A stretch of DNA of 64,000 nt, taken from positions 2,375,001 through 2,439,000 of the forward strand of contig NZ_CP043051.1 in assembly GCF_008121495.1 (NCBI RefSeq). The letters run 5' to 3'. This DNA comes from Mediterraneibacter gnavus ATCC 29149. Lineage in GTDB: Bacteria > Bacillota > Clostridia > Lachnospirales > Lachnospiraceae. A program made the translations under genes and the position numbers. Positions 9,048-16,502 of this stretch are shown piece by piece (the stretch's first letter is position 1; every line of letters begins with the position of its first letter). The notes beneath the pieces were generated by a model. That model saw only the letters and a list, made by a program, of their open reading frames with translations. It did not search any database and had not been told where the DNA came from.

Positions 9048-9861
9048 GCTTCCGATACTCAGAAGGACTTAGACCGTTCACTTTACGGAATGCCTTGGAA
9101 AAAGAAAAGCTGCTGGAATATCCGCAGGAATAGGCAATATTCTGGATGGACAGGCTGCTTGACTGGAGCAGCTCTTCGGATTTTGTGATCCGGTACCGGG
9201 TGAGAAACTGCTGCGGGGAAAGTTGTACGGTTTTTAGAAACAGTTCCGTCAGATAACTCCGGTTCAAAGACAAATAGTCCGCGATTTCCTGTACAGTGAG
9301 TGGATTCTGATAATTTTTATGGATGTAGGAGATCGCCTGATTAATATATACGCTGGATGTATTCTGCTGAGGAGAAACCGTACATCCGGCGTCCTCCACC
9401 AGAAGGGCGAGAAACTGCATCAGAATTCCCTGGATGTAAATCTCATTTGCGGCACTTAAGGCGTGATGCTTCATCATGTCCAGGATATAGGATTTTGCGG
9501 TATCGATCTGGGTACAGGAAAAAATCGGATTTCTGGCAGAAAGACCGGCAAGCCGCAGATATTTTTCTGCATCATGACCGCCGATACCGACCCAGAGATA
9601 GCTCCAGGGATTCACTGAATCCGCCTGATAAAAAGTCAGCTTACCGGGATGAATGAGAAATCCCTGTCCCTGTTTGATCGGATAGCGTTCTTCACCGGAG
9701 TAAAATACACCTTCTCCCTCCAGACAGAGATGAAGCAGGTAGCAGTTCCGGACTGCCGGCCCGAAGGAATAGGAAGGGGGGCAGTCCTGCATTCCGCAAA
9801 AGACAGTGTAAATGTCTGAGAAGATACTGTGATAAATATCGGATTGTGAATAAGAGGACAT
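9031..9861 (-). CDS. AraC-family transcriptional regulator
   Basis: 276 residues with an N-terminal cupin-type sugar-sensing domain (through about residue 150) and a C-terminal double helix-turn-helix. The HTH includes SIQNIAYSCGYSSSFSFSKA and ends GLSPSEYRKQ, as in MsmR/RafR-type activators. The ATG at 9861 is preceded by AAAGGAG; an upstream in-frame start 20 codons earlier lacks a ribosome site. It is convergent with the alpha-galactosidase operon. The likely role is activation of that operon in response to melibiose or raffinose, inferred from position and family. Confidence 0.88.
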   Translation of the reverse strand: MSSYSQSDIYHSIFSDIYTVFCGMQDCPPSYSFGPAVRNCYLLHLCLEGEGVFYSGEERYPIKQGQGFLIHPGKLTFYQADSVNPWSYLWVGIGGHDAEKYLRLAGLSARNPIFSCTQIDTAKSYILDMMKHHALSAANEIYIQGILMQFLALLVEDAGCTVSPQQNTSSVYINQAISYIHKNYQNPLTVQEIADYLSLNRSYLTELFLKTVQLSPQQFLTRYRITKSEELLQSSSLSIQNIAYSCGYSSSFSFSKAFRKVNGLSPSEYRKQKRGG

Positions 9862-9995
9862 AGGGGACTCCTTTCGTGTGAATGTCTGTGATATTTTATC
9901 ATGTTTCGATATCTCTGACAACTTATATACCCATTTGAATCATGAAAAAGCACGAATGATAATAGAGATGAAAGCCAAAGAGCAGAGATTTTTTA

Positions 9996-10025
9996 TTGCG
10001 CAGTTTTTGCGGGGAGGGGTATAAT
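9996..10025 (+). promoter_or_regulatory. Sigma-A-type promoter for the broken ABC gene
   Basis: TTGCGC (9996-10001), 18 bases, TATAAT (10020-10025), with a second TATAAT overlapping at 10025-10030. It faces the truncated ABC ATPase gene and appears intact although the operon behind it is not. Confidence 0.5.
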
Positions 10026-10080
10026 ATAATAGGAGAAATTGCAGATTACGGTTTGAAATCAAGAAGGAATGAGGGAAAAT

Positions 10081-10518
10081 ATGAACACAATCGTAGAAAT
10101 GGACCATGTGACCAAAACATACCGCAGAAAAATCAAAAGCGGGAAAGGAATCTTCAAAAGCAGTAAATTCGAGACAAAAGAAGCAATCAAAGATATTTCG
10201 TTTCAGATCAAAGAAGGAGAGATGGTCGGAATTGTAGGACTAAACGGTGCAGGAAAATCCACATTGATCAAATCCATGCTGGGAATTCTTTCTCCGGACA
10301 GCGGGGAAGCGAAAATGTTCGGAAGGGACAGTTTTCAGTTCCGCAAGAAAAATGCAGAATATATCGGGGCAAATTTTGGACAGAAAAGTTCTCTTGTATG
10401 GGATCTTCCCTTTATTTACTCTCTGGAGTTAAACAAGAAAATATACCGGGTATCGGACGAACGGTATGAGGAAATTATAGAAGAACTGGAACAGTTTTTG
10501 CAGATTGGGGAACTGTTA
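10081..10518 (+). pseudogene. N-terminal half of an ABC exporter ATPase (truncated by internal deletion)
   Basis: About 146 native codons starting MNTIVEMDHVTKTYRRK (GAGGG six bases before the ATG at 10081). Walker A is present (GIVGLNGAGKSTLIKSM). The Q-loop region (ANFGQKSSLVWDLPF) fits the NatA/viologen-exporter ATPase type. The signature motif, Walker B and the whole C-terminal half are missing. After about base 10518 the frame continues as nonsense (DRHLPCRDPGS...) to a stop at 10677, because the DNA there belongs to a permease gene in another frame. Such ATPases normally have about 330 residues and are followed by two ABC-2 permease genes. The protein cannot act as an ATPase. Confidence 0.8.
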
Positions 10519-10519
10519 A

Positions 10520-10729
10520 ACGATCGACATTTACCATGCCGTGATCCGGGTAGCCGTCAGTGCGCTGATTCCGATCGCTCTGGCGAATTATTATCCGACA
10601 GTCTGCATGCTGGGAGAGGGCAGCAGCGGGATTTTGCTGTATATAGCAGGTGCCTGTGTCATATTGGGGGTCATTGACGTTCTGGTGTGGAAGAAAGGGA
10701 TGAAAGCGTATCAGAGTACCGGGGCATAA
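10520..10729 (+). pseudogene. C-terminal remnant of an ABC-2 permease
   Basis: Frame TIDIYHAVIRVAVSALIPIA... to the stop at 10729: about 69 codons with two hydrophobic helices and a basic tail (VWKKGMKAYQSTGA). This matches the end of a six-helix ABC-2 permease of roughly 260 residues. It has no start of its own with a ribosome site and lies in a different frame from the ATPase fragment. Together they look like the two ends of an ATPase-permease-permease operon whose middle was deleted, roughly 2 kb judged from usual gene sizes. Confidence 0.72.
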
Positions 10730-10747
10730 AGATAAACCAAAACCTTC

Positions 10748-10776
10748 TTGCGGCGGGAATAAAAATTACATATAAT
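10748..10776 (+). promoter_or_regulatory. Sigma-A-type promoter for nucleotidyltransferase gene
   Basis: TTGCGG (10748-10753), 17 bases, TATAAT (10771-10776), about 60 bases before the next coding sequence. Confidence 0.6.
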
Positions 10777-10836
10777 AGAAGTAATTGATAAAAAGAGGCG
10801 TTCGATGGCAGAAAAAGAGACATGGAGGAATCAGAT

Positions 10837-11517
10837 ATGAGTTTTCAAATTTACAATTGGCTGGAAAAATATGTGCATGAAGTGGTAAGTACATTTGGAT
10901 ACCGCATCTGGTTTATCGGGGTACAGGGCAGTTATGCCAGAGGGGAAGCCACAGAAGAGAGTGATATTGATGTGGTTCTGATTCTGGATACGCTTCTTCC
11001 GGCAGATCTGAGGATCTACAGAGGGATGCTCAATCGTCTTCCGTACCGGGAAAAGATCTGCGGATTTATTTCCGGCCGAGAAGAGCTGGAGAACTGGTCT
11101 AAAGCAGATCTTTTTCAGTTTTGTCAGGACACGATGCCGCTGAAAGGAAGTCTGGATGAGATCGTGGCAAAGCTGGATATGGCAGACGTGAGACGGGCGG
11201 TTCATACGGGAGCCTGCAATCTGTATCATGCCGCCTGTCACAATATGCTCCATGAGCAGAGTCGGGAAGTTCTGATGGAATTATATAAGACATCGGTATT
11301 TACAATCCAGGCGGAATATTTTTTAAAGACCGGGAATTATCTGAGAAGAAAAGCCGAGCTGTTTCCGAAGCTGAACGGACTGGATCGGGAGATTTTGTAT
11401 ATTGCGATCGAGATGAAGCAGAAAAGCGGAAAAGTGAAAGGCAGTTTTGATGAGCTTTCTGAAAAGCTGATCGTGTGGTCCAGCGGACTGATCAGACAAT
11501 ATCAGGGAGAAAAATGA
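10837..11517 (+). CDS. Nucleotidyltransferase-domain protein
   Basis: 226 residues. The first third holds a Pol-beta-type nucleotidyltransferase core, GSYARGEATEESDIDVV, with the G-S motif and the two metal-binding aspartates. The rest is helical and lacks a clear aminoglycoside-binding signature, though the layout resembles antibiotic nucleotidyltransferases and MNT-type antitoxins. No HEPN partner gene is adjacent. The start at 10837 is chosen because GGAGG lies 7 bases upstream; an ATG at 10822 overlaps that site. Substrate unknown. Confidence 0.75.
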   Translation: MSFQIYNWLEKYVHEVVSTFGYRIWFIGVQGSYARGEATEESDIDVVLILDTLLPADLRIYRGMLNRLPYREKICGFISGREELENWSKADLFQFCQDTMPLKGSLDEIVAKLDMADVRRAVHTGACNLYHAACHNMLHEQSREVLMELYKTSVFTIQAEYFLKTGNYLRRKAELFPKLNGLDREILYIAIEMKQKSGKVKGSFDELSEKLIVWSSGLIRQYQGEK

Positions 11518-11598
11518 ATGAATACATATAAATTGCTTCAAAAATAGGCGCGTTCCAATGAAAATATGCGGGAAAATGCAGAAAATTGCAAGAAAGGA

Positions 11599-11627
11599 TT
11601 GACGAAACATCAAAAAGTCGATAGAAT
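11599..11627 (+). promoter_or_regulatory. Sigma-A promoter for the aminotransferase gene
   Basis: TTGACG (11599-11604), 17 bases, TAGAAT (11622-11627), 36 bases before the start codon. Confidence 0.7.
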
Positions 11628-11663
11628 AACAACCAGTGATAAAAGAATTGGAGGAATCTTGCA

Positions 11664-12950
11664 ATGGCGGCGTATAAGGATTTGACGAAGGAAGAATTAT
11701 TGGAATTAAAAAGCGGGCTTCAGGCTCAGTTTGAAGAGGTAAAAGCCAGAGGGCTGAAACTGGATATGTCCAGAGGAAAACCGGCAGCAGCACAGCTGAA
11801 TCTGTCTATGGAGATGATGAACATTTTAAACAGTGGAACAGATCTTGTCTGTGAAGACGGTGTGGACTGCAGAAATTATGGTGGCTTGGATGGAATCGCA
11901 GAGGCAAAACAGCTTCTGGCAGATATGATGGAAGTACCAAAAGACAACGTGATCGTATTCGGAAATTCCAGTCTGAATGTGATGTATGATACAGTAGCCC
12001 GTGCGATGACACACGGAATCATGGGAAGTACTCCATGGTGCAAGCTGGATAAAGTGAAATTTTTATGTCCGGTTCCGGGATATGACAGACATTTTGCAAT
12101 CACAGAACATTTTGGAATTGAGATGATCAATGTTCCGATGACAGCAACAGGTCCGGATATGGATCTGGTGGAAAAACTGGTCAGTGAAGATCCGGCGATC
12201 AAAGGTATCTGGTGTGTACCGAAGTATTCCAATCCACAGGGAATCACATATTCTGACGAGACAGTGTATCGTTTTGCAAACTTAAAGCCGGCAGCAGAGG
12301 ATTTCCGTATCTTCTGGGATAATGCATATTGTGTACATCATCTGTACGAAGACAAACAGGATTACCTGCTCGAGATTCTGATGGAATGTAAAAAAGCAGG
12401 AAACCAGGATATGGTATACAAGTTTTCTTCTACCTCCAAGATCAGTTTCCCGGGTTCCGGTATCGCAGCAATCGCGGCTTCTGATGCGAACCTTGCAGAC
12501 ATCCGCAATATGATGAAAGTGCAGACGATCGGCCATGACAAAGTAAATCAGCTTCGCCATGTCAGATTCTTCAAAGATATTCATGGAATCGTCGAGCACA
12601 TGAAAAAACATGCAGATATCATGAGACCAAAATTTGAGACGGTTATCAACACATTAGAGCGTGAACTGGGAGGACTCGAGATTGGTTCGTGGATCGCTCC
12701 GCGTGGCGGATACTTTATCTCCTTTGATGCCATGGAAGGATGTGCCAAAGCAATCGTTGCAAAAGCGAAAGAAGCAGGGCTTGTGATGACAGGCGCCGGA
12801 GCAACATTCCCATATGGAAAAGATCCAAAAGACAGCAACATTCGTATTGCTCCGTCTTATCCGACACCGGAAGAGCTGGCAGTTGCAGCTGAGATTTTTG
12901 TACTCAGTGTAAAACTGGTCAGCATCGATAAATTGCTGAAAAATTTATAA
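11664..12950 (+). CDS. Aspartate-type aminotransferase, class I subgroup 1c
   Basis: 428 residues, PLP-dependent, fold type I. The Schiff-base lysine is Lys 259 in SSTSKISFPGSG. The N-terminal block LDMSRGKPAAAQLNLS and the YGGLDGIAEAKQLLADM stretch match the type Ic aspartate aminotransferases of Firmicutes, which move an amino group between aspartate and 2-oxoglutarate. GGAGG precedes the ATG. It has its own promoter and terminator, so it is a single-gene unit. It could supply aspartate for the lysine/threonine genes found later in the window; the exact substrate range is not proven by sequence. Confidence 0.88.
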   Translation: MAAYKDLTKEELLELKSGLQAQFEEVKARGLKLDMSRGKPAAAQLNLSMEMMNILNSGTDLVCEDGVDCRNYGGLDGIAEAKQLLADMMEVPKDNVIVFGNSSLNVMYDTVARAMTHGIMGSTPWCKLDKVKFLCPVPGYDRHFAITEHFGIEMINVPMTATGPDMDLVEKLVSEDPAIKGIWCVPKYSNPQGITYSDETVYRFANLKPAAEDFRIFWDNAYCVHHLYEDKQDYLLEILMECKKAGNQDMVYKFSSTSKISFPGSGIAAIAASDANLADIRNMMKVQTIGHDKVNQLRHVRFFKDIHGIVEHMKKHADIMRPKFETVINTLERELGGLEIGSWIAPRGGYFISFDAMEGCAKAIVAKAKEAGLVMTGAGATFPYGKDPKDSNIRIAPSYPTPEELAVAAEIFVLSVKLVSIDKLLKNL

Positions 12951-12964
12951 GATTGTTTCATGAA

Positions 12965-13014
12965 AAAGGACAACTGACTTTGAGTACAGCCCTCAAAATC
13001 AGTTGTCCTTTTTT
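12965..13014. terminator. Terminator after the aminotransferase gene
   Basis: AAAGGACAACTGA (12965-12977) pairs with TCAGTTGTCCTTT, followed by a T run to 13014. The stem is symmetric enough to serve the convergent yitT-like gene too. Confidence 0.88.
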
Positions 13015-13027
13015 GTGTGGTCATGCG

Positions 13028-13903
13028 TTATTTCTCTGTTTTTACGGCATGTTTTTTCGGCAGCGTGAATCCATTTCCATGCACTTCATTTACCTTTCCG
13101 ATGATCATAAATGCAGTAGGGTCGATTTCCATAACGAGCTGATTGAGTTTTGAAAGCTCCCGGTTGGAAATGACGGTCAGGATCATATTTTGTCTGGAAT
13201 GAAGATATCCGGTTTCTGTATGAAGCAGCGTAGATCCCCGATCAATCTTCCGCGTAATGGCTTCATTGATTTCATCGGATTTCTGGCTGATGATCTTGAC
13301 CTGCGTCTGAGCCTGGCCGATGACAAGAATTTTATCCAGTACAATGGTGTAGGTCATGACAAGAAGAATTCCGTACAGAATGGCCTCTTTGTCACAGAAC
13401 AATGCCTGACCGATCAGGATCAAAAAGTCAAATACATAGAGCATTACAGAAACAGGCAGTCCGAATTTTTTGTTCAGGATCAACGGAGGGATATCCATGC
13501 CTCCGGTAGAAGCTCCGCACCGTATGACGATTCCCAGTGAAAATCCGATAAAGAGTCCGCCGAAGATGCTGGATAACATCCGGTCATCCGTGATTGTGGA
13601 AAGCGAAGGGATATTTTGGAAAAATCCAAGTGCAATCGGATAGTAAAAGGTACTGATCAATGTGGTCAGGGCAAAATCAAATCCCAGTATCAGCGCACCG
13701 AGTAAAAACATGATGCAATTGAAGATAAACACAAAGACAGAAATCGGCAGATGCAGATAATGATCTATGATCAGAGAAAGTCCGGTGGTTCCTCCGGTCA
13801 TCAGCTCGTTGGGAAGAACAAACATGACGATTCCCAGTGCCATGGTGGTGTTGCCAAGGAAAATCATGAAAAGATTTTTTGGCCTAAAAATATTGGTTTT
13901 CAT
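13028..13903 (-). CDS. YitT family membrane protein
   Basis: 291 residues. Five or six hydrophobic helices in the first about 200 residues (ALGIVMFVLPNELMTGGTTG early, GIVIRCGASTGGMDIPPLIL in the middle) form the YitT/DUF161 membrane part. The last about 90 residues, with TGYLHSRQNMILTVISNREL, form the soluble DUF2179 domain. Function in the family is not established. AGGAG precedes the ATG at 13903. The upstream DNA on the same strand holds a short leader gene and a terminator, so expression is probably controlled by attenuation. Confidence 0.9.
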   Translation of the reverse strand: MKTNIFRPKNLFMIFLGNTTMALGIVMFVLPNELMTGGTTGLSLIIDHYLHLPISVFVFIFNCIMFLLGALILGFDFALTTLISTFYYPIALGFFQNIPSLSTITDDRMLSSIFGGLFIGFSLGIVIRCGASTGGMDIPPLILNKKFGLPVSVMLYVFDFLILIGQALFCDKEAILYGILLVMTYTIVLDKILVIGQAQTQVKIISQKSDEINEAITRKIDRGSTLLHTETGYLHSRQNMILTVISNRELSKLNQLVMEIDPTAFMIIGKVNEVHGNGFTLPKKHAVKTEK

Positions 13904-13957
13904 GGTTTTGACACTCTCCTTTGAAATAATTATGCGTTAAGTTACTATGGTAAAGCG

Positions 13958-13985
13958 AAAAAAAACAGGCTGCACATCAGCCTGT
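13958..13985 (-). terminator. Leader terminator (putative attenuator) upstream of yitT-like gene
   Basis: On the minus strand an 8-bp perfect stem (ACAGGCTG with CAGCCTGT, 13965-13972 and 13978-13985) with a 5-base loop is followed by at least seven T. It lies between the promoter and the yitT-like gene and overlaps the stop codon of a short leader ORF. Confidence 0.75.
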
Positions 13986-14033
13986 CTGTTGATTATATGA
14001 AATTGAAAAAGATGTTCTGTCAGATCTTTTCAT
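13977..14033 (-). CDS. Candidate 18-residue leader peptide upstream of yitT-like gene
   Basis: The minus strand reads MKRSDRTSFSISYNQQTG-stop with AAGGAAG about 9 bases before the ATG. Its TGA (13977-13979) falls in the loop/stem of the leader terminator. A second hairpin lies inside the ORF (AAAAGAT at 14007-14013 pairing with ATCTTTT at 14024-14030). The order promoter, ribosome site, short ORF, terminator, structural gene is the layout of translation-coupled attenuation. Four serines are the only obvious composition bias. Translation is not proven. Confidence 0.5.
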   Translation of the reverse strand: MKRSDRTSFSISYNQQTG

Positions 14034-14067
14034 TTGCGTTCGCTTCCTTTTTTGATTTCCGAAAAAC

Positions 14068-14097
14068 AGTATAGCATAATTTCAGGGAAAAGTACAA
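14068..14097 (-). promoter_or_regulatory. Promoter of the yitT leader transcript
   Basis: On the minus strand TTGTAC (14097-14092), 18 bases, TATACT (14073-14068). The predicted start near 14061 gives a 5' leader of about 160 bases before the yitT start codon. Confidence 0.6.
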
Positions 14098-14159
14098 GAA
14101 GAAAGTGTGAACAATACGGAGAAAAAGACATAATATAAGGAAAAAAGGATGTGCGTAAA

Positions 14160-14639
14160 ATGGCATATGAGACATATGGACAAATAAACGGTGTGATAAG
14201 GGAGATTCAAAGAGGGGATTCCTGCTGCAGCCAGATTCTGCGTCTGGATACAGAAAACGGAGAAGTACGCTTTACCGTGATGGCGGATACAATGGTGATC
14301 GAAAATGTAAGGCTGCGAAGAGGAATGCGGGTTGCCGCGTTTTATGATACCAGCCTTCCGGTTCCGGCAATTTATCCTCCTCAATACCGGGCAGAGATTG
14401 TGACAGTGCTTCGGGGAGAACAGAATGTGATGCTGAATTTCTTTGATGAAAATCTGGTGGCAGAAGATAATTCACTTCGGTTAAATCTCAGTCCTGTGAC
14501 AAATATCATGACACAGAACGGGCAGAGGTTTACCTGCAGTCCGAGAAACATGGAGCTGTTAGTCTATTATACCAATACGACATTCAGCATACCGCCGATG
14601 ACAACGCCCCAGAAAGTGATCGTAATGTGCGAGATGTAG
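14160..14639 (+). CDS. Conserved hypothetical protein (159 residues)
   Basis: I do not recognise a named domain. The protein starts MAYETYGQINGVIREIQRG and appears all-beta, with alternating hydrophobic strands (VRFTVMADTMVIENVRLRRG, YRAEIVTVLRGEQNVMLNFF). No signal peptide or membrane helix is visible, so it is probably cytoplasmic. Two adjacent cysteines (SCCSQ) occur near residue 23. The start at 14160 has AAAGGA about 11 bases upstream; the GTG at 14151 is too close to that site. It is a monocistronic gene between yitT (divergent) and the selenium operon. Confidence 0.65.
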   Translation: MAYETYGQINGVIREIQRGDSCCSQILRLDTENGEVRFTVMADTMVIENVRLRRGMRVAAFYDTSLPVPAIYPPQYRAEIVTVLRGEQNVMLNFFDENLVAEDNSLRLNLSPVTNIMTQNGQRFTCSPRNMELLVYYTNTTFSIPPMTTPQKVIVMCEM

Positions 14640-14733
14640 AAAGATAAGAATTTGTTATTGGAGAAATCGATCATAAGCTGGTCTCTTTTCCGGGAATGCA
14701 GTATAATAAAAACAGAGCAAAAGGGGGGATGAT

Positions 14734-14796
14734 GTGAATATCAATTTAAAACAGTTGGAGCCGTTTTGCGCACTGGTGCGCTCGGTGCGGCAGTGA
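14734..14796 (+). pseudogene. LysR-type regulator, N-terminal remnant (20 codons)
   Basis: GTG start with AAGGGGGG five bases upstream and a TATAAT at 14702-14707. The peptide [16 protein letters not shown] resembles the first residues of LysR-family regulators (NLKQLE-F--V). After about base 14780 it runs into unrelated sequence and stops at 14796. The regulator body is absent, apparently deleted. Confidence 0.5.
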
Positions 14797-14837
14797 TCGG
14801 ATGGCAGAAAATGAAAGGGAGGCAGAAGAAAAGATGA
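14775..14837 (+). pseudogene. C-terminal remnant of a membrane protein (possibly YedE-like)
   Basis: The frame [20 protein letters not shown] ends at TGA 14835-14837, which overlaps the selD start as ATGA. A short hydrophobic stretch plus basic tail looks like the end of an integral membrane protein. In related genomes a YedE-type selenium transporter commonly neighbours yedF, so that identity is plausible but unproven. A direct repeat GGTGCG (14775-14780, 14785-14790) lies at the junction with the LysR remnant. Confidence 0.4.
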
Positions 14838-15862
14838 GTGACAAAGAAGAGATTGTGTTTTGTAAAGGCGGGGGCTGCACGGCAAAACTGGGCCCGGGAA
14901 TCCTGGCAAGAGTTCTGGAAAAGATACCAAAGACGAGGGACGAAAACCTGATGATCGGATATGACAGTTCAGACGATGCAGCAGTGTACAAACTGACAGA
15001 TGATCTGGCAGTGGTGCAGACGCTGGACTTTTTTCCTCCCATGGTGGATGATCCCTACACATTCGGACAGATCGCGGCAGCAAATGCATTAAGTGATATT
15101 TATGCCATGGGCGGAGATGTCAAAACCGCATTGAATATTGTCTGCTTTCCGGAAAACTGGGATTTGAACATACTGGGGCAGATTATGCTGGGTGGCGGAG
15201 AAAAAGTCAAAGAGGCGGGCGGTGTTCTGGCAGGCGGACATTCGATTGCGGATACAGACGTCAAATACGGACTTTCTGTAATGGGGACCATACACCCAGA
15301 CAAGGTGTTTGCAAACAATGGATGCCGGGCGGGGGATGTTCTGATCCTGACAAAACCACTTGGAGTTGGAATCGTGTGTACTGCAAACCGGATCCAGGAA
15401 GCATCCGAAGAAGCAATGGCGCAGGCAATCCGTTCCATGACCACCCTGAACAAGTATGCCTCAGAAGTAGTGAGAAAGTATCAGGTGCACGGCTGTACCG
15501 ATGTGACTGGATTTGGTTTTCTGGGACATCTCCTGGAGATGCTGGGAGATGCATATTCTGCCCGCGTCGAAAGCAGTCAGGTTCCATATATTCCGGAGGC
15601 GTTTGATTATGCAGGGGAATTTTACCTGACTGCAGCAGCCCAGAGAAACAGAAACCATGTGGGAGAAGACGTGCAGTTTTTTGAGGTTCCGTTTGAAATG
15701 GAAGAGATTTTATTTGATCCGCAGACATCCGGCGGGCTGCTTGTCAGCATAGAAAAAAGTGATGCGGAGCAGTGTCTGGAAGAGTTGAAGGCTCTGGGAC
15801 TGCCCTGTGCGATTGTGGGAGAAGTCACAGAAAAAAGAGAGAAAAAAATAGAAGTGAGATAG
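14834..15862 (+). CDS. selD: Selenide, water dikinase (selenophosphate synthase)
   Basis: 342 residues, AIR-synthase fold. It makes selenophosphate from selenide and ATP. The active-site block GGGCTAK gives Cys 15 and Lys 18, the same spacing as Cys17/Lys20 of the E. coli enzyme; here the position is Cys, not selenocysteine. Further family blocks are [29 protein letters not shown] and [10 protein letters not shown]. The start at 14834 overlaps the stop of the upstream remnant; AGGGAGG is 11 bases upstream. It is the first complete gene of a four-gene selenium operon. Confidence 0.95.
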   Translation: MSDKEEIVFCKGGGCTAKLGPGILARVLEKIPKTRDENLMIGYDSSDDAAVYKLTDDLAVVQTLDFFPPMVDDPYTFGQIAAANALSDIYAMGGDVKTALNIVCFPENWDLNILGQIMLGGGEKVKEAGGVLAGGHSIADTDVKYGLSVMGTIHPDKVFANNGCRAGDVLILTKPLGVGIVCTANRIQEASEEAMAQAIRSMTTLNKYASEVVRKYQVHGCTDVTGFGFLGHLLEMLGDAYSARVESSQVPYIPEAFDYAGEFYLTAAAQRNRNHVGEDVQFFEVPFEMEEILFDPQTSGGLLVSIEKSDAEQCLEELKALGLPCAIVGEVTEKREKKIEVR

Positions 15863-15875
15863 AGGTGCAGAGAAC

Positions 15876-16502
15876 ATGAAAAAATATATGGTAGATGCAA
15901 GAGGAAAACAGTGTCCGATTCCGGTAGTGGAGACGAAAAAAATGCTGGCACAGATGGCAGAATCAGATATCGTAGAGACACTGGTGGACAATGCCATTGC
16001 CGTGCAGAATCTGGAGAAAATGGCAAAACAAAAACAGCTGGAATGTTCCTGGGAACAACAGGATGAACATACATATCGGGTTTTTATAAAGGCAGAAGGC
16101 GCTGTGGATGAAGCGGGGGAAGAGACTGCAGAATGTATCCCGTGTCAGCCGGTCTCCGAAAAAACAGGAAATACAATCGTTGTGTTATCTTCTGACTGCA
16201 TGGGAGAGGGGGATGAAGTTCTTGGAAGGGCACTGATGAAAGGCTTTATTTATGCGCTCACGAGTCAGGAAGGGCTTCCGGATACAGTCATCATGTATAA
16301 TGGAGGCGCCAGACTTCCGGTAGAAGGCTCCGAATCCCTCGAAGATCTGAAGCTTTTGGAATCGCAGGGAGTGGAGATTTTGACTTGTGGAACGTGTCTG
16401 AATCACTACGGACTGACGGAGAAGCTTTCTGTGGGAGGTGTTACAAATATGTATGTGATCTGTGAAAAAATGCTGCAGGCAGAAAAGGTTGTGAAGCCAT
16501 GA
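15876..16502 (+). CDS. yedF: YedF: TusA-like plus DsrE-like selenium metabolism protein
   Basis: 208 residues. The N-terminal 75 residues form a TusA/SirA-like domain with the CPIP motif (VDARGKQCPIPVVETKK, Cys 13). The C-terminal about 110 residues resemble a DsrE-type domain (IVVLSSDCMGEGDEVLG ... GVEILTCGTCLNHYGL). Proteins of this architecture are associated with selenium metabolism next to selD and may carry selenium or sulfur as a persulfide or perselenide. GAGGTG precedes the ATG. The end overlaps the next gene by four bases, which indicates translational coupling. Confidence 0.9.
   Translation: MKKYMVDARGKQCPIPVVETKKMLAQMAESDIVETLVDNAIAVQNLEKMAKQKQLECSWEQQDEHTYRVFIKAEGAVDEAGEETAECIPCQPVSEKTGNTIVVLSSDCMGEGDEVLGRALMKGFIYALTSQEGLPDTVIMYNGGARLPVEGSESLEDLKLLESQGVEILTCGTCLNHYGLTEKLSVGGVTNMYVICEKMLQAEKVVKP

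Noticed and set aside
10837..11517. MNT-HEPN toxin-antitoxin pair
   Set aside because: The nucleotidyltransferase has no adjacent HEPN gene and carries a long helical C-terminal part of its own.
14834..14890. Selenocysteine codon in selD
   Set aside because: The catalytic position in GGGCTAK is encoded by TGC; no in-frame TGA is present.
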